A stretch of DNA of 64,000 nt. Origin: Lysobacteraceae bacterium PS02065 (GTDB taxonomy: Bacteria > Pseudomonadota > Gammaproteobacteria > Xanthomonadales > Rhodanobacteraceae). Below the pieces are notes generated by a model. It was not told the origin of the DNA and searched no databases. It worked only from the letters and a program-made list of their open reading frames with translations. The stretch lies in NCBI GenBank assembly GCA_029959555.1, contig JASCPI010000002.1:143008-207007 (forward strand). Reading direction: 5' to 3'. The first letter of the stretch is position 1; each line of letters opens with the position of its first letter. Position numbers and translations under genes: made by a program. Positions 1 through 9,366 of this stretch are shown here, piece by piece.

Positions 1-886
1 CGGGATCGGGCGTGAGGGCATCGAGTTCGGAGCGCAGCCACGTGATCTGGCGCTTGGCGAGCTGGCGGGTCGCGAAGATGCCGAGCTCGCGGAATCGTTC
101 GCGCGAGATATGGCCGTCCAGATGGTCCCAGCCCTGGCGATAGCCCACCGCGCGCATCGACGGCAGGTCGGGATCGAGGTCGCCGCGCGCGCGCAGCCGC
201 ACGAGTTCGTCGAGCAGGCCTCCTGCCAGCATCGCGTCGAAGCGCTGCGCGATACGTTCATGCAGGGAGCCGCGGTCGCGCGGCAGCAGCGCGATCTTGA
301 GCACGCGCCACGGCAGGCGCGTGCGCACGCCGCCCTGCTGTTCGCTCAACGGGCGGCCACTGACCGTGATGACCTCGAGCGCACGCTGGATGCGCTGGGC
401 GTCCCCCGGGCGTATGCGCGCCGCGGCGATCGGATCGAGCTCGGCCAGGCGAGCGTGCATGCCGGACCAGCCGGCGTCGGCGGCCTCGGCGGCGAGCGAC
501 GCGCGCAAGGACGGATCGGCGGGCGGAAGATCCGACAGGCCACGTTCGAGGGCACGGAAGTACAGACCGGTGCCGCCGACCAGCAGCGGAATGCGGCCCG
601 CGGCCGACACCGCCCGCATCTCGCGCAGCGCGTCCTCGCGGAAGTCCGCCGCCGAATACGGCTCGGACGGATCGCGCAGGTCGATGAGCCGGTGCGGATG
701 ACGCGCCAGGGTCTCCGTATCGGGCTTGGCCGTGCCCACGTCCATGCCGCGATAGACCTGGGCCGAGTCGACGCTGAGCAGGTCGCAAGGCAAGAGCCCC
801 GACAGCGAGAGCGCGAGCGCGGTCTTGCCCGACGCCGTCGGCCCCATGAGGAAGATCGCCGGCGGGCGGGTATCGATCGGACGCAT
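1..886 (-). CDS. miaA: tRNA dimethylallyltransferase (partial, C-terminus off the left edge)
   Basis: Transfers a dimethylallyl group from DMAPP to N6 of A37 in tRNAs reading UNN codons; cytoplasmic. The minus strand encodes 295 codons that run off the window start, so the family's usual ~310 residues lack only the last 10-25. Visible are the P-loop GPTASGKT (residues 15-22), a DxxQVY-type segment after it, and [10 protein letters not shown] near residue 95. Start ATG at 886 is chosen because the P-loop sits at the usual distance and no in-frame start lies just upstream. A TACAAT box ends 6 nt before this ATG, so the mRNA may be leaderless. Neighbouring hfq, mutL or hflX are not in view. The identification is firm. 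Confidence 0.95.
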   Translation of the reverse strand, partial: MRPIDTRPPAIFLMGPTASGKTALALSLSGLLPCDLLSVDSAQVYRGMDVGTAKPDTETLARHPHRLIDLRDPSEPYSAADFREDALREMRAVSAAGRIPLLVGGTGLYFRALERGLSDLPPADPSLRASLAAEAADAGWSGMHARLAELDPIAAARIRPGDAQRIQRALEVITVSGRPLSEQQGGVRTRLPWRVLKIALLPRDRGSLHERIAQRFDAMLAGGLLDELVRLRARGDLDPDLPSMRAVGYRQGWDHLDGHISRERFRELGIFATRQLAKRQITWLRSELDALTPDP

Positions 887-892
887 CGCGTC

Positions 893-898
893 ATTGTA
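893..898 (-). promoter_or_regulatory. -10 box of miaA
   Basis: Minus-strand TACAAT (one mismatch to TATAAT) followed by six bases and then the miaA ATG. With normal spacing, transcription would begin at or beside the A of the start codon. The -35 position (GCCGTG) is weak. Inferred from spacing only. Confidence 0.45.
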
Positions 899-991
899 GC
901 CGCGACGATGTCGCACACGGCGCCGATGCTTTGACAAACCCGGCGCCACTGCGCTCATATACCCGCTTCACGGGGGCAGGCCGAGGCACGA

Positions 992-3013
992 ATGGACGAC
1001 TGGACCATCCTCCAGCTCGTGTTGTACGGCGCCGGCTCGCTCGTCGCGCTGACCCAGAGCGTCGTGTTCACCCATTACCACCGTGTGTTCCGGCGCGACC
1101 ACCTGCTGCTGTGGGCGCTGAGTTTCCTCGCACTCGCACTCTACCTTTCGACGTCGGCGATCTCGATCACGCTGCTCGGCTCGATGCCGGCGTCGCATCC
1201 GCTGCGCCTGACGGTGTCGTCGATATCGCTGGTCTCCGCCTATGTGCAGGTGGCCCTGCTGATCATGGGCACGCTGGCGATATGGCGCACGCACCGCTGG
1301 TCGCGTCGCCAGGTGATCGCGGCACTCGGCCTCGCGACCACGTTCGGCCTGTTCGGTGCACTCGCGTTCGCGTTCGATCCGCAATACGTGCAGGAGCGGT
1401 TCTTCCTGCGGGTCGGCCTGCGCTACCTCGTCGGCGGACTGGCCGCGCTCGCGATGGGTTTCGCGATCGCGATCCGCTGGCCGCGGGGCCGCCTCGGCCA
1501 GCAGCTGACCGCCCTCGCCCTGATCCTCTACGCCGCCGACCTGCTGCACATCTTCGCCTCGTACTGCGCCCAGGCCGGTTACGGCATCACCTGGCCGTGG
1601 ATGCGCCACGTGGGCGTCGCCAGCGTGCTGACGCAGCTTTTCATCGGTTACGGCCTCGTCGTCTGGCTGCTCGAGGACGAACGCGACCGCGCCGAGCGCG
1701 CGACCGACGCCGCCGAGCACCTGCGCCACTTCGACCCGATGACCGGGCTGCCGAACCGGCAGCACATGCTGTCGATGCTCGCACGGCAACTCGAGCAGCA
1801 GCAGGACACCACGCTGCTGCTCGTGCGCGTCGACAACCTCGGCCACATCGCCGCGGCATTCGGCATGGACGGCGTCGACCTCGCCCTCGCGACCAGCGCC
1901 GAACGCATCGACGAGGTCGCGCGTTCGCGCGGCCTGTTCGCGGCGCGCCCGGATGCCGACCATTTCTCCCTGCACGGCACCGGACTCGACACCGAAGCGG
2001 GCGCAGGCCGCATCGCCGAGCAGGTGCTCGACGCGCTCGCGCGACCGCTGTTCTGGAACGGCCGCGAACTCGCGCTCGAAGCCAGCATCGGCATCGCGCT
2101 GGCGCCCCAGGATGCGGACACCGCCGACGCGCTGCAGTCGCGTGCCGAGATGGCGCGCGCACGCGCACGCCGTGAAGGCGCGATGCGCTACCGCTTCTAC
2201 GCACCGGACCTCGATGCCGAAGCCCAGCAGCGCCTCGTCCTGCAGGCGGAATTGCGCGCGGCGTTCGCACGCGACGAGCTCGTGCTCGAATTCCAGCCCC
2301 TGCTCGACGGCTGGAGCCTCGAGATCTGCGGTTTCGAGGCCCTCGTGCGTTGGCAGCACCCGACCCGCGGCCGCCTCTACCCGGACGCGTTCATCGCCGA
2401 ACTCGAGGCACTCGGCATGATCGAGGATCTCGACATGTGGGTGCTCGAGCGCGCCTGCACCGCGGCGCTGTCGTGGCAACGCCCGGGCGGCGAGCCGATC
2501 CCGGTCGCGGTCAACATCTCGGCCTACAGCTTCCAGAGGCGCGACTTCCCCGACACGATCACGACGCTGCTGCTGCGCACGGGCCTGTCGGCCGGATGCC
2601 TCGAGCTCGAGATCGTCGAATCGATCGCGCTGGAGCTGCCCGAGCGCGCGGTCGTGAGCCTGGACTGCCTTCGCGAGCTCGGCGTGCGCGTCATGCTCGA
2701 CGATTTCGGCACCGGCTTCTCGTCGCTCAAGCACCTGCGCCAGCTGCCGTTCGACGGCATCAAGATCGACCGCAGCTTCGTCATCGACGTGCTCGTCGAT
2801 CCGCGTGACGCGGCGATCGTGCGCGCGATGCTCGCACTCGCACACAGCCTCGGCCTCGAGGTCGTCGCCGAAGGCATCGAGACGCCGGCCCAGCTCGCCT
2901 GGTTCCAGTCGGCCGGCTGCGACCGCCTGCAGGGTTTCCACTTCCATCGCTCGATGGAACACGAAGCGGCCGTGGCGCTGGTCAAGCGCACGCCGGAACG
3001 CGCAGCCACCTGA
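992..3013 (+). CDS. 7-TM membrane protein with degenerate GGDEF and intact EAL domain (probable c-di-GMP phosphodiesterase)
   Basis: 673 residues. About seven hydrophobic segments fill residues 7-226 and form a membrane sensor. A GGDEF domain starts at FDPMTGLPNR (~247), but the signature GGDEF loop reads PDADH (~320), so cyclase activity is unlikely. The EAL domain is complete by motif: EALVRW at 449, DDFGTGFSSL near 570, KIDRSF near 591, and an AEGIET block followed by QGFHFH. The likely role is hydrolysis of c-di-GMP at the inner membrane in response to an unknown signal, with the GGDEF remnant perhaps a GTP-sensing regulator (seen in family members, inferred here). The gene stands alone between miaA and a convergent secreted-protein gene. 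Confidence 0.88.
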   Translation: MDDWTILQLVLYGAGSLVALTQSVVFTHYHRVFRRDHLLLWALSFLALALYLSTSAISITLLGSMPASHPLRLTVSSISLVSAYVQVALLIMGTLAIWRTHRWSRRQVIAALGLATTFGLFGALAFAFDPQYVQERFFLRVGLRYLVGGLAALAMGFAIAIRWPRGRLGQQLTALALILYAADLLHIFASYCAQAGYGITWPWMRHVGVASVLTQLFIGYGLVVWLLEDERDRAERATDAAEHLRHFDPMTGLPNRQHMLSMLARQLEQQQDTTLLLVRVDNLGHIAAAFGMDGVDLALATSAERIDEVARSRGLFAARPDADHFSLHGTGLDTEAGAGRIAEQVLDALARPLFWNGRELALEASIGIALAPQDADTADALQSRAEMARARARREGAMRYRFYAPDLDAEAQQRLVLQAELRAAFARDELVLEFQPLLDGWSLEICGFEALVRWQHPTRGRLYPDAFIAELEALGMIEDLDMWVLERACTAALSWQRPGGEPIPVAVNISAYSFQRRDFPDTITTLLLRTGLSAGCLELEIVESIALELPERAVVSLDCLRELGVRVMLDDFGTGFSSLKHLRQLPFDGIKIDRSFVIDVLVDPRDAAIVRAMLALAHSLGLEVVAEGIETPAQLAWFQSAGCDRLQGFHFHRSMEHEAAVALVKRTPERAAT

Positions 3014-3104
3014 TCGGCACGATGGCCGGCACCGTCGAGGATGGGCGTCCGCCACGCCGACGACCACCGGTGTGACGGGTGCACCGCGCGACGCCCGGCG
3101 ACAC

Positions 3105-3137
3105 GAAAGAAAACGCCCGGACGAGCCGGGCGCTTTC
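3105..3137 (-). terminator. Intrinsic terminator for the secreted-protein gene
   Basis: Perfect 7-bp stem CGCCCGG (3114-3120) with CCGGGCG (3126-3132), extended outward by weaker pairs. On the minus strand it is followed by a T-rich tract (complement of 3105-3113). It lies just beyond the stop at 3158 and is correctly oriented for that gene. Confidence 0.7.
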
Positions 3138-3157
3138 GTGGAACGGAGGCTCGACGA

Positions 3158-3880
3158 TCAGTCGATGTTGAATTCCTGCAGCGACACCGGCAGCGACGTC
3201 GCGTTGACGACCATGACGATGTTCATGCCCGGGAAACCGATGTCGCTGGTCGGGGTGGGATCCGCGATGCCGCAGCCCGCCGCGCGGATGTACGAAGGAG
3301 CACCCGCCGGGTTGACCGAAGCGGTCGTGTTCGAGCCGATGAACATGAGGTTGCCGGCAGTCTGGCCGTCCGGCGTGAAGACCTCGAGGACGAGATCGTT
3401 GGCCAGGCCATCCAGCGAGCCGCTGATCGGCACGTTCAGGAGCGTACCGGTCTGGTCGGAGAGCGTGACCGGCGCGGTCGCGATCGGCGAACCGAGGTTC
3501 GCGACCGTCAGGGCCGCACCGTTCGGGATCGCGTAGAGGTTGACGGTGATCGGCTGCGTGCCGCCCGAGCTCGACGCTTCCTCGATGCCGATGTCGACAC
3601 TGCTGATCGTCACGGTGCCGGTCGCGGCGAAATTGCCGTCGAGATTGAAGCGGCGGTAGTAGCTGTTGTCCGTATGGCCCACGCCGTCGTTGCAGGACAC
3701 GGAGTTCAACGCCGTGATGTCCAGCGAACCGCTCTGCGTGAGGGCGAAGTTGCCCGCCGGCACCGGATGGGGATACGTGGCCGTCGTGATCGCCGACGTG
3801 CTGCGGTTGAACGCATTCTGGGCATAGCTGGGCGCAGCCACGGCGAGGGCGACGGCCGCGACGAGATAACGGTTGAGCAT
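3158..3880 (-). CDS. Secreted protein of unknown function
   Basis: 240 residues with a clear signal peptide ([21 protein letters not shown], cleaved after AQA/AQ). An in-frame ATG at 3952 would put 24 polar residues before the signal peptide, so 3880 is the better start. The mature part is rich in T, S, N and G with a predicted beta character. It contains [12 protein letters not shown] followed by [13 protein letters not shown] and [10 protein letters not shown], a pattern I have seen in secreted proteins of xanthomonads and Bacteroidetes but cannot name. Two cysteines in the mature chain may form a disulfide. The C-terminus [12 protein letters not shown] has no hydrophobic anchor, so the protein is probably released. 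Followed by its own terminator; monocistronic. Confidence 0.75.
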   Translation of the reverse strand: MLNRYLVAAVALAVAAPSYAQNAFNRSTSAITTATYPHPVPAGNFALTQSGSLDITALNSVSCNDGVGHTDNSYYRRFNLDGNFAATGTVTISSVDIGIEEASSSGGTQPITVNLYAIPNGAALTVANLGSPIATAPVTLSDQTGTLLNVPISGSLDGLANDLVLEVFTPDGQTAGNLMFIGSNTTASVNPAGAPSYIRAAGCGIADPTPTSDIGFPGMNIVMVVNATSLPVSLQEFNID

Positions 3881-4045
3881 GGACTTCGGACTCCGGGCGG
3901 TGTTGAGGGACGAAAGACGGTGTCGAGGGCGAAAGACACGGCCATTCGACATGGGCCGGCCATTCCGCGGCCCATCCGTCTCGTGCCACATTACCACGTG
4001 GACCGACCCATGCCGGAACAGGCGGACCACTGCCCCGCGGTCCCT

Positions 4046-4051
4046 TATACT
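4046..4051 (+). promoter_or_regulatory. -10 box of tdh
   Basis: TATACT 31 bases upstream of the tdh ATG. No good -35 is visible 17 bases further up. This is the only promoter-like element in the 201-bp divergent gap between the secreted-protein gene and tdh. Confidence 0.45.
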
Positions 4052-4081
4052 CGCGCCCCTTTCCCGCCCCGGATCGATGCG

Positions 4082-5116
4082 ATGAGCGACACGATGAAGG
4101 CCCTCGTCAAGCGCGAAGCCACCAAGGGCATCTGGATGGAGCAGGTGCCGATCCCCGAGATCGGCCCGAACGACGTGCTGATCAAGCTCGAGAAGACCGC
4201 GATCTGCGGCACCGACCTGCACATCTATCTGTGGGACGACTGGTCGCAGCGCACGATCAAGCCCGGCCTCGTCATCGGCCACGAGTTCGTCGGCCGCATC
4301 GTCGACAAGGGCGCGGGCGTCACCGGCTACGACATCGGCCAGCGTGTCTCGGCCGAGGGCCACATCGTCTGCGGCGTCTGCCGCAACTGCCGCGCCGGCA
4401 AGCAGCACCTGTGCCCGCACACGGTCGGCATCGGCGTGAACCGCCACGGTGCCTTCGCCGAGTACATCGCGATGCCGGCCTCGAACCTGTGGCCGATCCC
4501 GGACCAGATCCCGTCCGAGCTGGCCGCGTTCTTCGACCCCTACGGCAACGCCGCCCACGTCGCACTCGAGTTCGACCTCATCGGCGAAGACGTGCTGATC
4601 ACCGGCGCCGGCCCGATCGGCATCATCGCCGCAGGCATCGCCAAGCACGTCGGTGCGCGCAACGTCGTCGTCACCGACGTCAACGACTACCGCCTCAAGC
4701 TCGCCGCCGACATGGGCGCGACGCGCGTCGTCAACGTCTCCAAGCAGTCGCTCGGCGAGGTCGTGAAGGACCTGCACATCGAGGGCTTCGACGTCGGCCT
4801 CGAGATGAGCGGCAATCCGCGCGCGTTCAACGACATGCTCGACTGCATGTACCACGGCGGCCGCATCGCGCTGCTCGGCATCCTGCCGCGAGGCGCCGGC
4901 ATCGACTGGGACAAGGTCATCTTCAAGGGCCTCGTCATGCACGGCATCTACGGCCGCCGCATGTACGAGACCTGGTACAAGATGACCCAGATGGTGCTGA
5001 CCGGCTTCCCGCTGCAGAAGGTGCTCACGCACCAGATCCACATCGACGACTTCCAGCGCGGCTTCGAGCTCATGGAGAGCGGACTGTGCGGCAAGGTCGT
5101 GTGCTCCTGGACCTGA
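4082..5116 (+). CDS. tdh: L-threonine 3-dehydrogenase
   Basis: Zinc-dependent medium-chain dehydrogenase oxidising L-threonine to 2-amino-3-ketobutyrate with NAD+, the first step of threonine conversion to glycine. 344 residues (E. coli 341). Catalytic zinc ligands are C42 in ICGTDLH and the GHE pair at 66-68. The structural zinc motif is [15 protein letters not shown] near residue 100. The nucleotide site is [10 protein letters not shown]. The start at [10 protein letters not shown] matches family N-termini. No kbl (the usual partner ligase) is adjacent, so the second enzyme must be elsewhere. tilS follows after 19 bp on the same strand. Confidence 0.95.
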   Translation: MSDTMKALVKREATKGIWMEQVPIPEIGPNDVLIKLEKTAICGTDLHIYLWDDWSQRTIKPGLVIGHEFVGRIVDKGAGVTGYDIGQRVSAEGHIVCGVCRNCRAGKQHLCPHTVGIGVNRHGAFAEYIAMPASNLWPIPDQIPSELAAFFDPYGNAAHVALEFDLIGEDVLITGAGPIGIIAAGIAKHVGARNVVVTDVNDYRLKLAADMGATRVVNVSKQSLGEVVKDLHIEGFDVGLEMSGNPRAFNDMLDCMYHGGRIALLGILPRGAGIDWDKVIFKGLVMHGIYGRRMYETWYKMTQMVLTGFPLQKVLTHQIHIDDFQRGFELMESGLCGKVVCSWT

Positions 5117-5135
5117 GCGTCACGGCGCCCCCACG

Positions 5136-6461
5136 ATGAAGCCGCGACGGCTGCGCGACCAGCTCGAACCCGCGATCGCGCACCTGCCGCCGGGCGCGAT
5201 CGCCGTCGCCTACAGCGGCGGCATCGATTCGTCGGTGCTGCTGCACGCCCTGGCCGGCATGCCGGCGGCCCGCGAGCGTGGCCTGCGCTGCTTCCACGTC
5301 GACCACGCGCTGCACGACGACAGCACGATGTGGGCCGAGCACTGCCGGCGCGTCGCGGAAGACTGCGAAGTACCGTTCACGCTGCTGGAAGTCGAGGTCG
5401 AACGCGGCATCGGCCTCGGTCCCGAAGCCGCGGCGCGGCGCGCACGTCATCGCGCCCTGCAGGACCAGCTCGCGCCCGGCGAAATCCTCGCCTTCGCGCA
5501 TCACCGTGACGACCAGGCCGAGACCGTGCTGCTCAAGCTGCTGCGCGGCGCCGGGCCCGAAGGCCTCGCCGCGATGCGCGAGGTGCGGCCGTTCGGCGAC
5601 GGCTTCGCGTGGCGTCCACTGCTGTCGTTGCCGCGCTCTGCGCTGCGCGCCTACGCCGAATACCACGGCCTGCGCTGGGTCCAGGACCCGAGCAACGGCG
5701 ACACGCTCATCGATCGCAACTACCTTCGTCTCGACGTGCTGCCTCGCCTGCGCAAGCGCTGGCTCGAGGCGGACGCGAGCATCGCGCAGAGTGCATCCTG
5801 GGTGCGTGCCGCCGCGGACTTCGTCGACGCCGAGGTCGGCAAGGCCCTCGCACGCCTGCAGGGCCTCGATCCGGCCACGCTGCGCTTCCGTGACTGGCTC
5901 GCCCTGCCGGATGCCTTGCGTGATCCCGTACTGCGTCGCTGGTTGCGCGACATCGGCCTGACCGAACCGACCCAGCACCAGGTCGGCGAACTCGTGCGCC
6001 AGCTCGCCGAGGCCGGCGAAGACAAGCTTCCATGCGTGCGCTGGCCGGGCACCGAACTGCGGCGTTACCGTGAGCTCGTCTATGCGCGCCGTCCGCTCGA
6101 GATGGTGCCGGTCGAATGGGAGCACCGCTGGCACGGCGAAGTCTTCACGCTGCCCGCCGGACTCGGGACGCTCGCCCTCGTCGACGACGCGGGGCTCGCG
6201 ACGTCGCCGCTCGCGGACACGGTGCGCGTGCGCTTCCGACGCGGTGGCGAGAGCCTGCGCCTGCATGAAGGTGCGCACCATCGCGACCTGCGCGACCTGT
6301 TCCAGGAAGCAGGCCTCCCGCCGTGGGAACGTGCTCGACTGCCGCTGGTCGTCGACGACCGCGGCGACCTGCTCGCGGTGGCCGACCTGTGGACCAGCGA
6401 GGCGGGCGCCGCGCTGTTCGCGAACCACGGCTGTCGTCTCGCGTGGGCACGCACGCATTGA
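5136..6461 (+). CDS. tilS: tRNA(Ile)-lysidine synthetase
   Basis: ATP-dependent enzyme that converts C34 of the minor tRNA-Ile(CAU) to lysidine, switching decoding to AUA; essential in most bacteria. 441 residues, normal for the full-length proteobacterial form. The PP-loop SGGIDSS is at 27-33. [19 protein letters not shown] identifies the N-type ATPase core. The C-terminal tRNA-binding domain ends in a block containing [11 protein letters not shown] and [11 protein letters not shown]. Same strand and close behind tdh, 32 bp ahead of xseB; probably cotranscribed. Confidence 0.96.
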   Translation: MKPRRLRDQLEPAIAHLPPGAIAVAYSGGIDSSVLLHALAGMPAARERGLRCFHVDHALHDDSTMWAEHCRRVAEDCEVPFTLLEVEVERGIGLGPEAAARRARHRALQDQLAPGEILAFAHHRDDQAETVLLKLLRGAGPEGLAAMREVRPFGDGFAWRPLLSLPRSALRAYAEYHGLRWVQDPSNGDTLIDRNYLRLDVLPRLRKRWLEADASIAQSASWVRAAADFVDAEVGKALARLQGLDPATLRFRDWLALPDALRDPVLRRWLRDIGLTEPTQHQVGELVRQLAEAGEDKLPCVRWPGTELRRYRELVYARRPLEMVPVEWEHRWHGEVFTLPAGLGTLALVDDAGLATSPLADTVRVRFRRGGESLRLHEGAHHRDLRDLFQEAGLPPWERARLPLVVDDRGDLLAVADLWTSEAGAALFANHGCRLAWARTH

Positions 6462-6493
6462 CCGTCGGCAGGCCTGCCGCTAGCCTTCGCGCC

Positions 6494-6748
6494 ATGTCGC
6501 CGACCGCCGCCCCCGCCCCGAACCAGATCGCCGAGTTCGAGCAGTCCCTCGACGAGCTCGAGCAGCTCGTGGCGCGCATGGAACAGGGCGACATGGGCCT
6601 CGACGATTCGCTGCGCTCGTTCGAGCGCGGCGTCGCGCTGTACCGCAGCTGCCAGGGTGCTCTCGACCAGGCCGAGCTGCGCGTGCGCCAGTTGCTCGAT
6701 CCCTCGTCGCCCGACTCGGCCGAGCCGTTCGCGCCCGATACACCGTGA
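6494..6748 (+). CDS. xseB: Exodeoxyribonuclease VII small subunit
   Basis: 84 residues, typical for XseB, which binds the large subunit XseA in the nuclease that degrades single-stranded DNA. The conserved block [33 protein letters not shown] is present in full, with the long helix pairing pattern of the family. ATG 6494 starts just ahead of it; a Pro/Ala-rich stretch of ten residues is the only extension. Directly followed by ispA as in most gammaproteobacteria. xseA is not in the window. Confidence 0.93.
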   Translation: MSPTAAPAPNQIAEFEQSLDELEQLVARMEQGDMGLDDSLRSFERGVALYRSCQGALDQAELRVRQLLDPSSPDSAEPFAPDTP

Positions 6749-6802
6749 TCCGGCGCGGGCCTCCCCGCGCGACGACACCGTTTCCTTTCCACCGATTCCC
6801 GC

Positions 6803-6807
6803 AGGAG
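6803..6807 (+). promoter_or_regulatory. Ribosome binding site of ispA (decides a non-canonical start)
   Basis: AGGAG with 8 bases to an ATC codon in the ispA frame (6816). No ATG, GTG or TTG occurs in the ispA frame between 6660 and the conserved N-terminal region. A GTG at 6811 is close to this site but is in another frame. Confidence 0.5.
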
Positions 6808-6815
6808 CGCGTGTC

Positions 6816-7727
6816 ATCAACGCCCCGCTTCCCGTCACGCACGAGCTCTCCGAAGCCCTGCTCGCGTTCGCTGCGCACGCCGATCGCGCGCTGGAACGCG
6901 CACTGCCCCCCGCCGACCAGCCTCCCGTCGACCTGCACCGCGCGATGCACTACGCCCTGCTCGGCGGCGGCAAGCGCATGCGCCCGCTGCTCGTGTACGC
7001 GACCGGCCACGCGTTCGGGGCATCGCCGGGCGCGCTCGATGCCTGCGCGGTCGCGGTCGAGATCATCCACGCGTACTCGCTGGTCCACGACGACCTGCCC
7101 GCGATGGACGACGACGCGCTGCGCCGCGGACGTCCGACGTGCCACATCGCCTTCGGCGAAGCGATGGCGATCCTCGCCGGCGACGCCTTGCAGGCGCTCG
7201 CATTCGAGGTGCTCGCACGCGACACGGCGGAGCACGATGCCGCGATGCGTGTCGAGATGATGCGCGTGCTCGCCGCCGCATGCGGTTCGCACGGCATGGC
7301 CGGGGGACAGGCGTTCGATCTTTCGGCGGTCGGCCAGCGCCTCGGCGCCGCCGAACTCGAGCGCATGCACGTGCACAAGACCGGCGCATTGATCCGCGCC
7401 TCCGTGCGCCTCGGCGCGCTCGCCGCAGGCTGTTTCGACGAGGCCGTGCTCGCGCGCCTGGAGCGCTACGGGCATTGCGTGGGCCTGGCCTTCCAGATCC
7501 GCGACGACATCCTCGACATCGAGGGCGAGGCGGCCACGCTCGGCAAGACCGCCGGCAAGGATGCCGCCAACGACAAGCCGACTTATCCGGCGATCCTCGG
7601 ACTCGAGGCCTCGCGCGCGCATCTCGAAGCCCTCACGGCGGAAGCACTCGACGCCGTCGAGGGATTCGGCGGATCCGCAGCCCACCTGCGCGACCTCGCC
7701 CGCTTCATCGCGACGCGGGCCAGCTGA
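6816..7727 (+). CDS. ispA: Farnesyl diphosphate synthase (short-chain polyprenyl synthase), apparent ATC start
   Basis: Condenses DMAPP/GPP with IPP to give farnesyl diphosphate for undecaprenyl and quinone synthesis. From the ATC it has 303 residues (E. coli 299). Motifs: LLGGGKRMRPLLVYATG, first Asp-rich motif DDLPAMDDD, second Asp-rich motif DDILD within GLAFQIRDDILDIEG, and KTAGKDAANDKPTYP. The frame stays open upstream into xseB, but only a GTG at 6657, inside xseB, could otherwise start it. ATC at 6816 has an ideal AGGAG. Either a rare ATC start, as in a few genuine cases, or a base error is involved. Unlike E. coli, dxs is not next in line but lies 12 kb away. Confidence 0.9.
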   Translation: MNAPLPVTHELSEALLAFAAHADRALERALPPADQPPVDLHRAMHYALLGGGKRMRPLLVYATGHAFGASPGALDACAVAVEIIHAYSLVHDDLPAMDDDALRRGRPTCHIAFGEAMAILAGDALQALAFEVLARDTAEHDAAMRVEMMRVLAAACGSHGMAGGQAFDLSAVGQRLGAAELERMHVHKTGALIRASVRLGALAAGCFDEAVLARLERYGHCVGLAFQIRDDILDIEGEAATLGKTAGKDAANDKPTYPAILGLEASRAHLEALTAEALDAVEGFGGSAAHLRDLARFIATRAS

Positions 7728-7766
7728 AAGCCGGCGCGAGGCGACTCGCCCCGCACCGGCGGACGA

Positions 7767-8162
7767 TCACTGCACGAGGCGCAGCGTGACCGGATAGCGG
7801 TACCGCACGCCGTTGCTCGCGTTGATCGCGGCGACGATCGTGAACACGAGCCAGCCCAGGAACAGCACGAAGCCGAGCGGGATCGTGACGAGCAGGCCGA
7901 TGCCGAACGTCACGAGCGTGATCACCCACAGGCCGAGACCGGCCAGCAGCACCGTGATGTTGAAGTTCAGCGCTTCCTTGGCCTGGTCGCCCGCGAACGA
8001 CAGCGTGTCGCGCTTGACCAGCCAGATCACGAGCGGGCCGATCACGCAGCCGACGAAGGTGAAGAACGCCGACAGCGCCGACAGGTGGCCGAGCATCGCC
8101 CACGTGCGCTCGTCGCCGACCGGGGCGACATCGGGAACCTGCGAAACCTGGTCTTCGGTCAT
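7767..8162 (-). CDS. DUF4870 (Tic20-like) small membrane protein
   Basis: 131 residues. The family hallmark ERTWAMLGHLSALSAFF opens the first membrane segment, followed by GPLVIWLVKRD and FAGDQAKEALNFNITVLL, then two more helices, giving about four in total. The start at ATG 8162 is preferred over an upstream GTG because AGGAG lies 8 bases before it. Function of the family is unknown; members are inner-membrane proteins. Convergent with ispA, 39 bp apart. Confidence 0.85.
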   Translation of the reverse strand: MTEDQVSQVPDVAPVGDERTWAMLGHLSALSAFFTFVGCVIGPLVIWLVKRDTLSFAGDQAKEALNFNITVLLAGLGLWVITLVTFGIGLLVTIPLGFVLFLGWLVFTIVAAINASNGVRYRYPVTLRLVQ

Positions 8163-8312
8163 CACGGATCTCCTCATGGCAAGGCGCGACGGCGTCGCGT
8201 CTCCAAGGTGGGTCCACGCAGCCCCCGCATCAAGCGACGGAAGTCATGGACCGTTGCACCGCCTTTCACGGCGGACCACACTCCCCGCACCACAGGGAGC
8301 GGGGAGCGGGTC

Positions 8313-9359
8313 ATGACTCGGATGCACCGGCGTGCGGGAAGGTTTGAACGTCTTTTGGGTGTCGTCGCCATGGTTCTCGCGCCAGGCATCGCCAAGGCAC
8401 AGCTGCCCGATCCCGTAGTGAGCTTCCCGAACGGATCCGCATTCCACGTCGCCGCTGGCGGGACGACGACGGTCGTGTTCGACGTACACAACGTTGCCGA
8501 GACACCCAGGACGACGCCGGTCGGCGGACGCTTCCGCGGTGCACCGGGATCCTTCGATGAGTACACGTTCGAGCCGTCCCCGGATTCGCGCTGCTCATCG
8601 CCGACGTTCGTTGCCGGCGAACCTGACAGGATCCGCTTCGACGTCGGTCCATTGGCCGCCGGCGAGTCTGTCCGTTGCAGCTACCGCATGAACCGTGGAA
8701 TCGAATCGATCAACGATCTGGCCTTCGATGCATGCAGCGGCACACGGTGGAGGCTGTTCTGCGCAGAAGCGTTCTATATCGGCTCATTGCCTGACATGCA
8801 GTTGATCGCCGGACCGGCCGAACCGGTCGCTCCAGGCGCCACATCGGCGCTCGTCCGGTTGACCGCTCGCAACCCTCTCGGTCCAGAGGCACTCGCGCGC
8901 AGCATCACGACGGAATGCACGGAATTCGAGTTCGGGCAGACGGGTCCGTTTCCCTTCGACTTCGAGAACGATTTCCCGGGCGCCTGCCCGACTTCGGATC
9001 ATCGAGAGATGTGCTTGAACTTCACGGGCCAGGCCTTCGACAGCCGTGGCTTCCTGATCGGCCCGACAACAGCTGGCGGCGAAGCCTCCTGCCTCGTGCG
9101 ACTGAGGTTCCGCGAGCCGTTGTCGAGCCCCGTCGACCTCGCGATGTACTTCACCGACGATATCGTCGAGCGCACCGATGGCGGTCGCGCCTTCGATCCC
9201 GGACAAGCCAACGGCGTCGTCCGAGTGGGTGCGGCGCCGGGCGGCACCGGCTCGCCCGAGCCGGCACGACTGCCGCTGTCGCCGACGGCTGCCGTGCTGC
9301 TCGCCGCACTGCTCGGCGGCGTCGCGGCGGTTCGCCTGCGTCGCCGCGCGTACACCTGA
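8313..9359 (+). CDS. Exported protein with C-terminal membrane anchor (IPTL-CTERM-like)
   Basis: 348 residues. Signal peptide over residues 1-30 (RRAGRFERLLGVVAMVLAPG then AKAQ). The mature region is a beta-type domain with scattered cysteines (SRCSS, VRCSYR, ACSG, CAEAF, ECTEF, GACP, MCLNF, ASCLV), probably disulfide bonded. It resembles a repeated DUF11-like module but I cannot assign it. The end is LPLS, a ~19-residue hydrophobic helix, then RLRRR, the tripartite pattern of C-terminal sorting signals such as IPTL-CTERM. GGGGAGCGGG upstream of ATG 8313 is a plausible ribosome site. Divergent from the DUF4870 gene, convergent with pmbA. Confidence 0.75.
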   Translation: MTRMHRRAGRFERLLGVVAMVLAPGIAKAQLPDPVVSFPNGSAFHVAAGGTTTVVFDVHNVAETPRTTPVGGRFRGAPGSFDEYTFEPSPDSRCSSPTFVAGEPDRIRFDVGPLAAGESVRCSYRMNRGIESINDLAFDACSGTRWRLFCAEAFYIGSLPDMQLIAGPAEPVAPGATSALVRLTARNPLGPEALARSITTECTEFEFGQTGPFPFDFENDFPGACPTSDHREMCLNFTGQAFDSRGFLIGPTTAGGEASCLVRLRFREPLSSPVDLAMYFTDDIVERTDGGRAFDPGQANGVVRVGAAPGGTGSPEPARLPLSPTAAVLLAALLGGVAAVRLRRRAYT

Positions 9360-9366
9360 GGAGGGA

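Noticed and set aside
968..3067. A 699-codon minus-strand open frame opposite the GGDEF/EAL gene, and similar very long frames at 5070-6458, 12416-15157 upstream part, 19997-21856 and 37866-39554
   Set aside because: They are antisense or out-of-frame shadows in GC-rich DNA; their translations are Arg/Ala/Asp-rich with no family motifs, while the opposite frames encode complete known domains.
6811..6813. GTG at 6811 as the ispA start
   Set aside because: It is in a different frame and would encode a Ser/Arg-rich unrelated chain; it is also too close to AGGAG.
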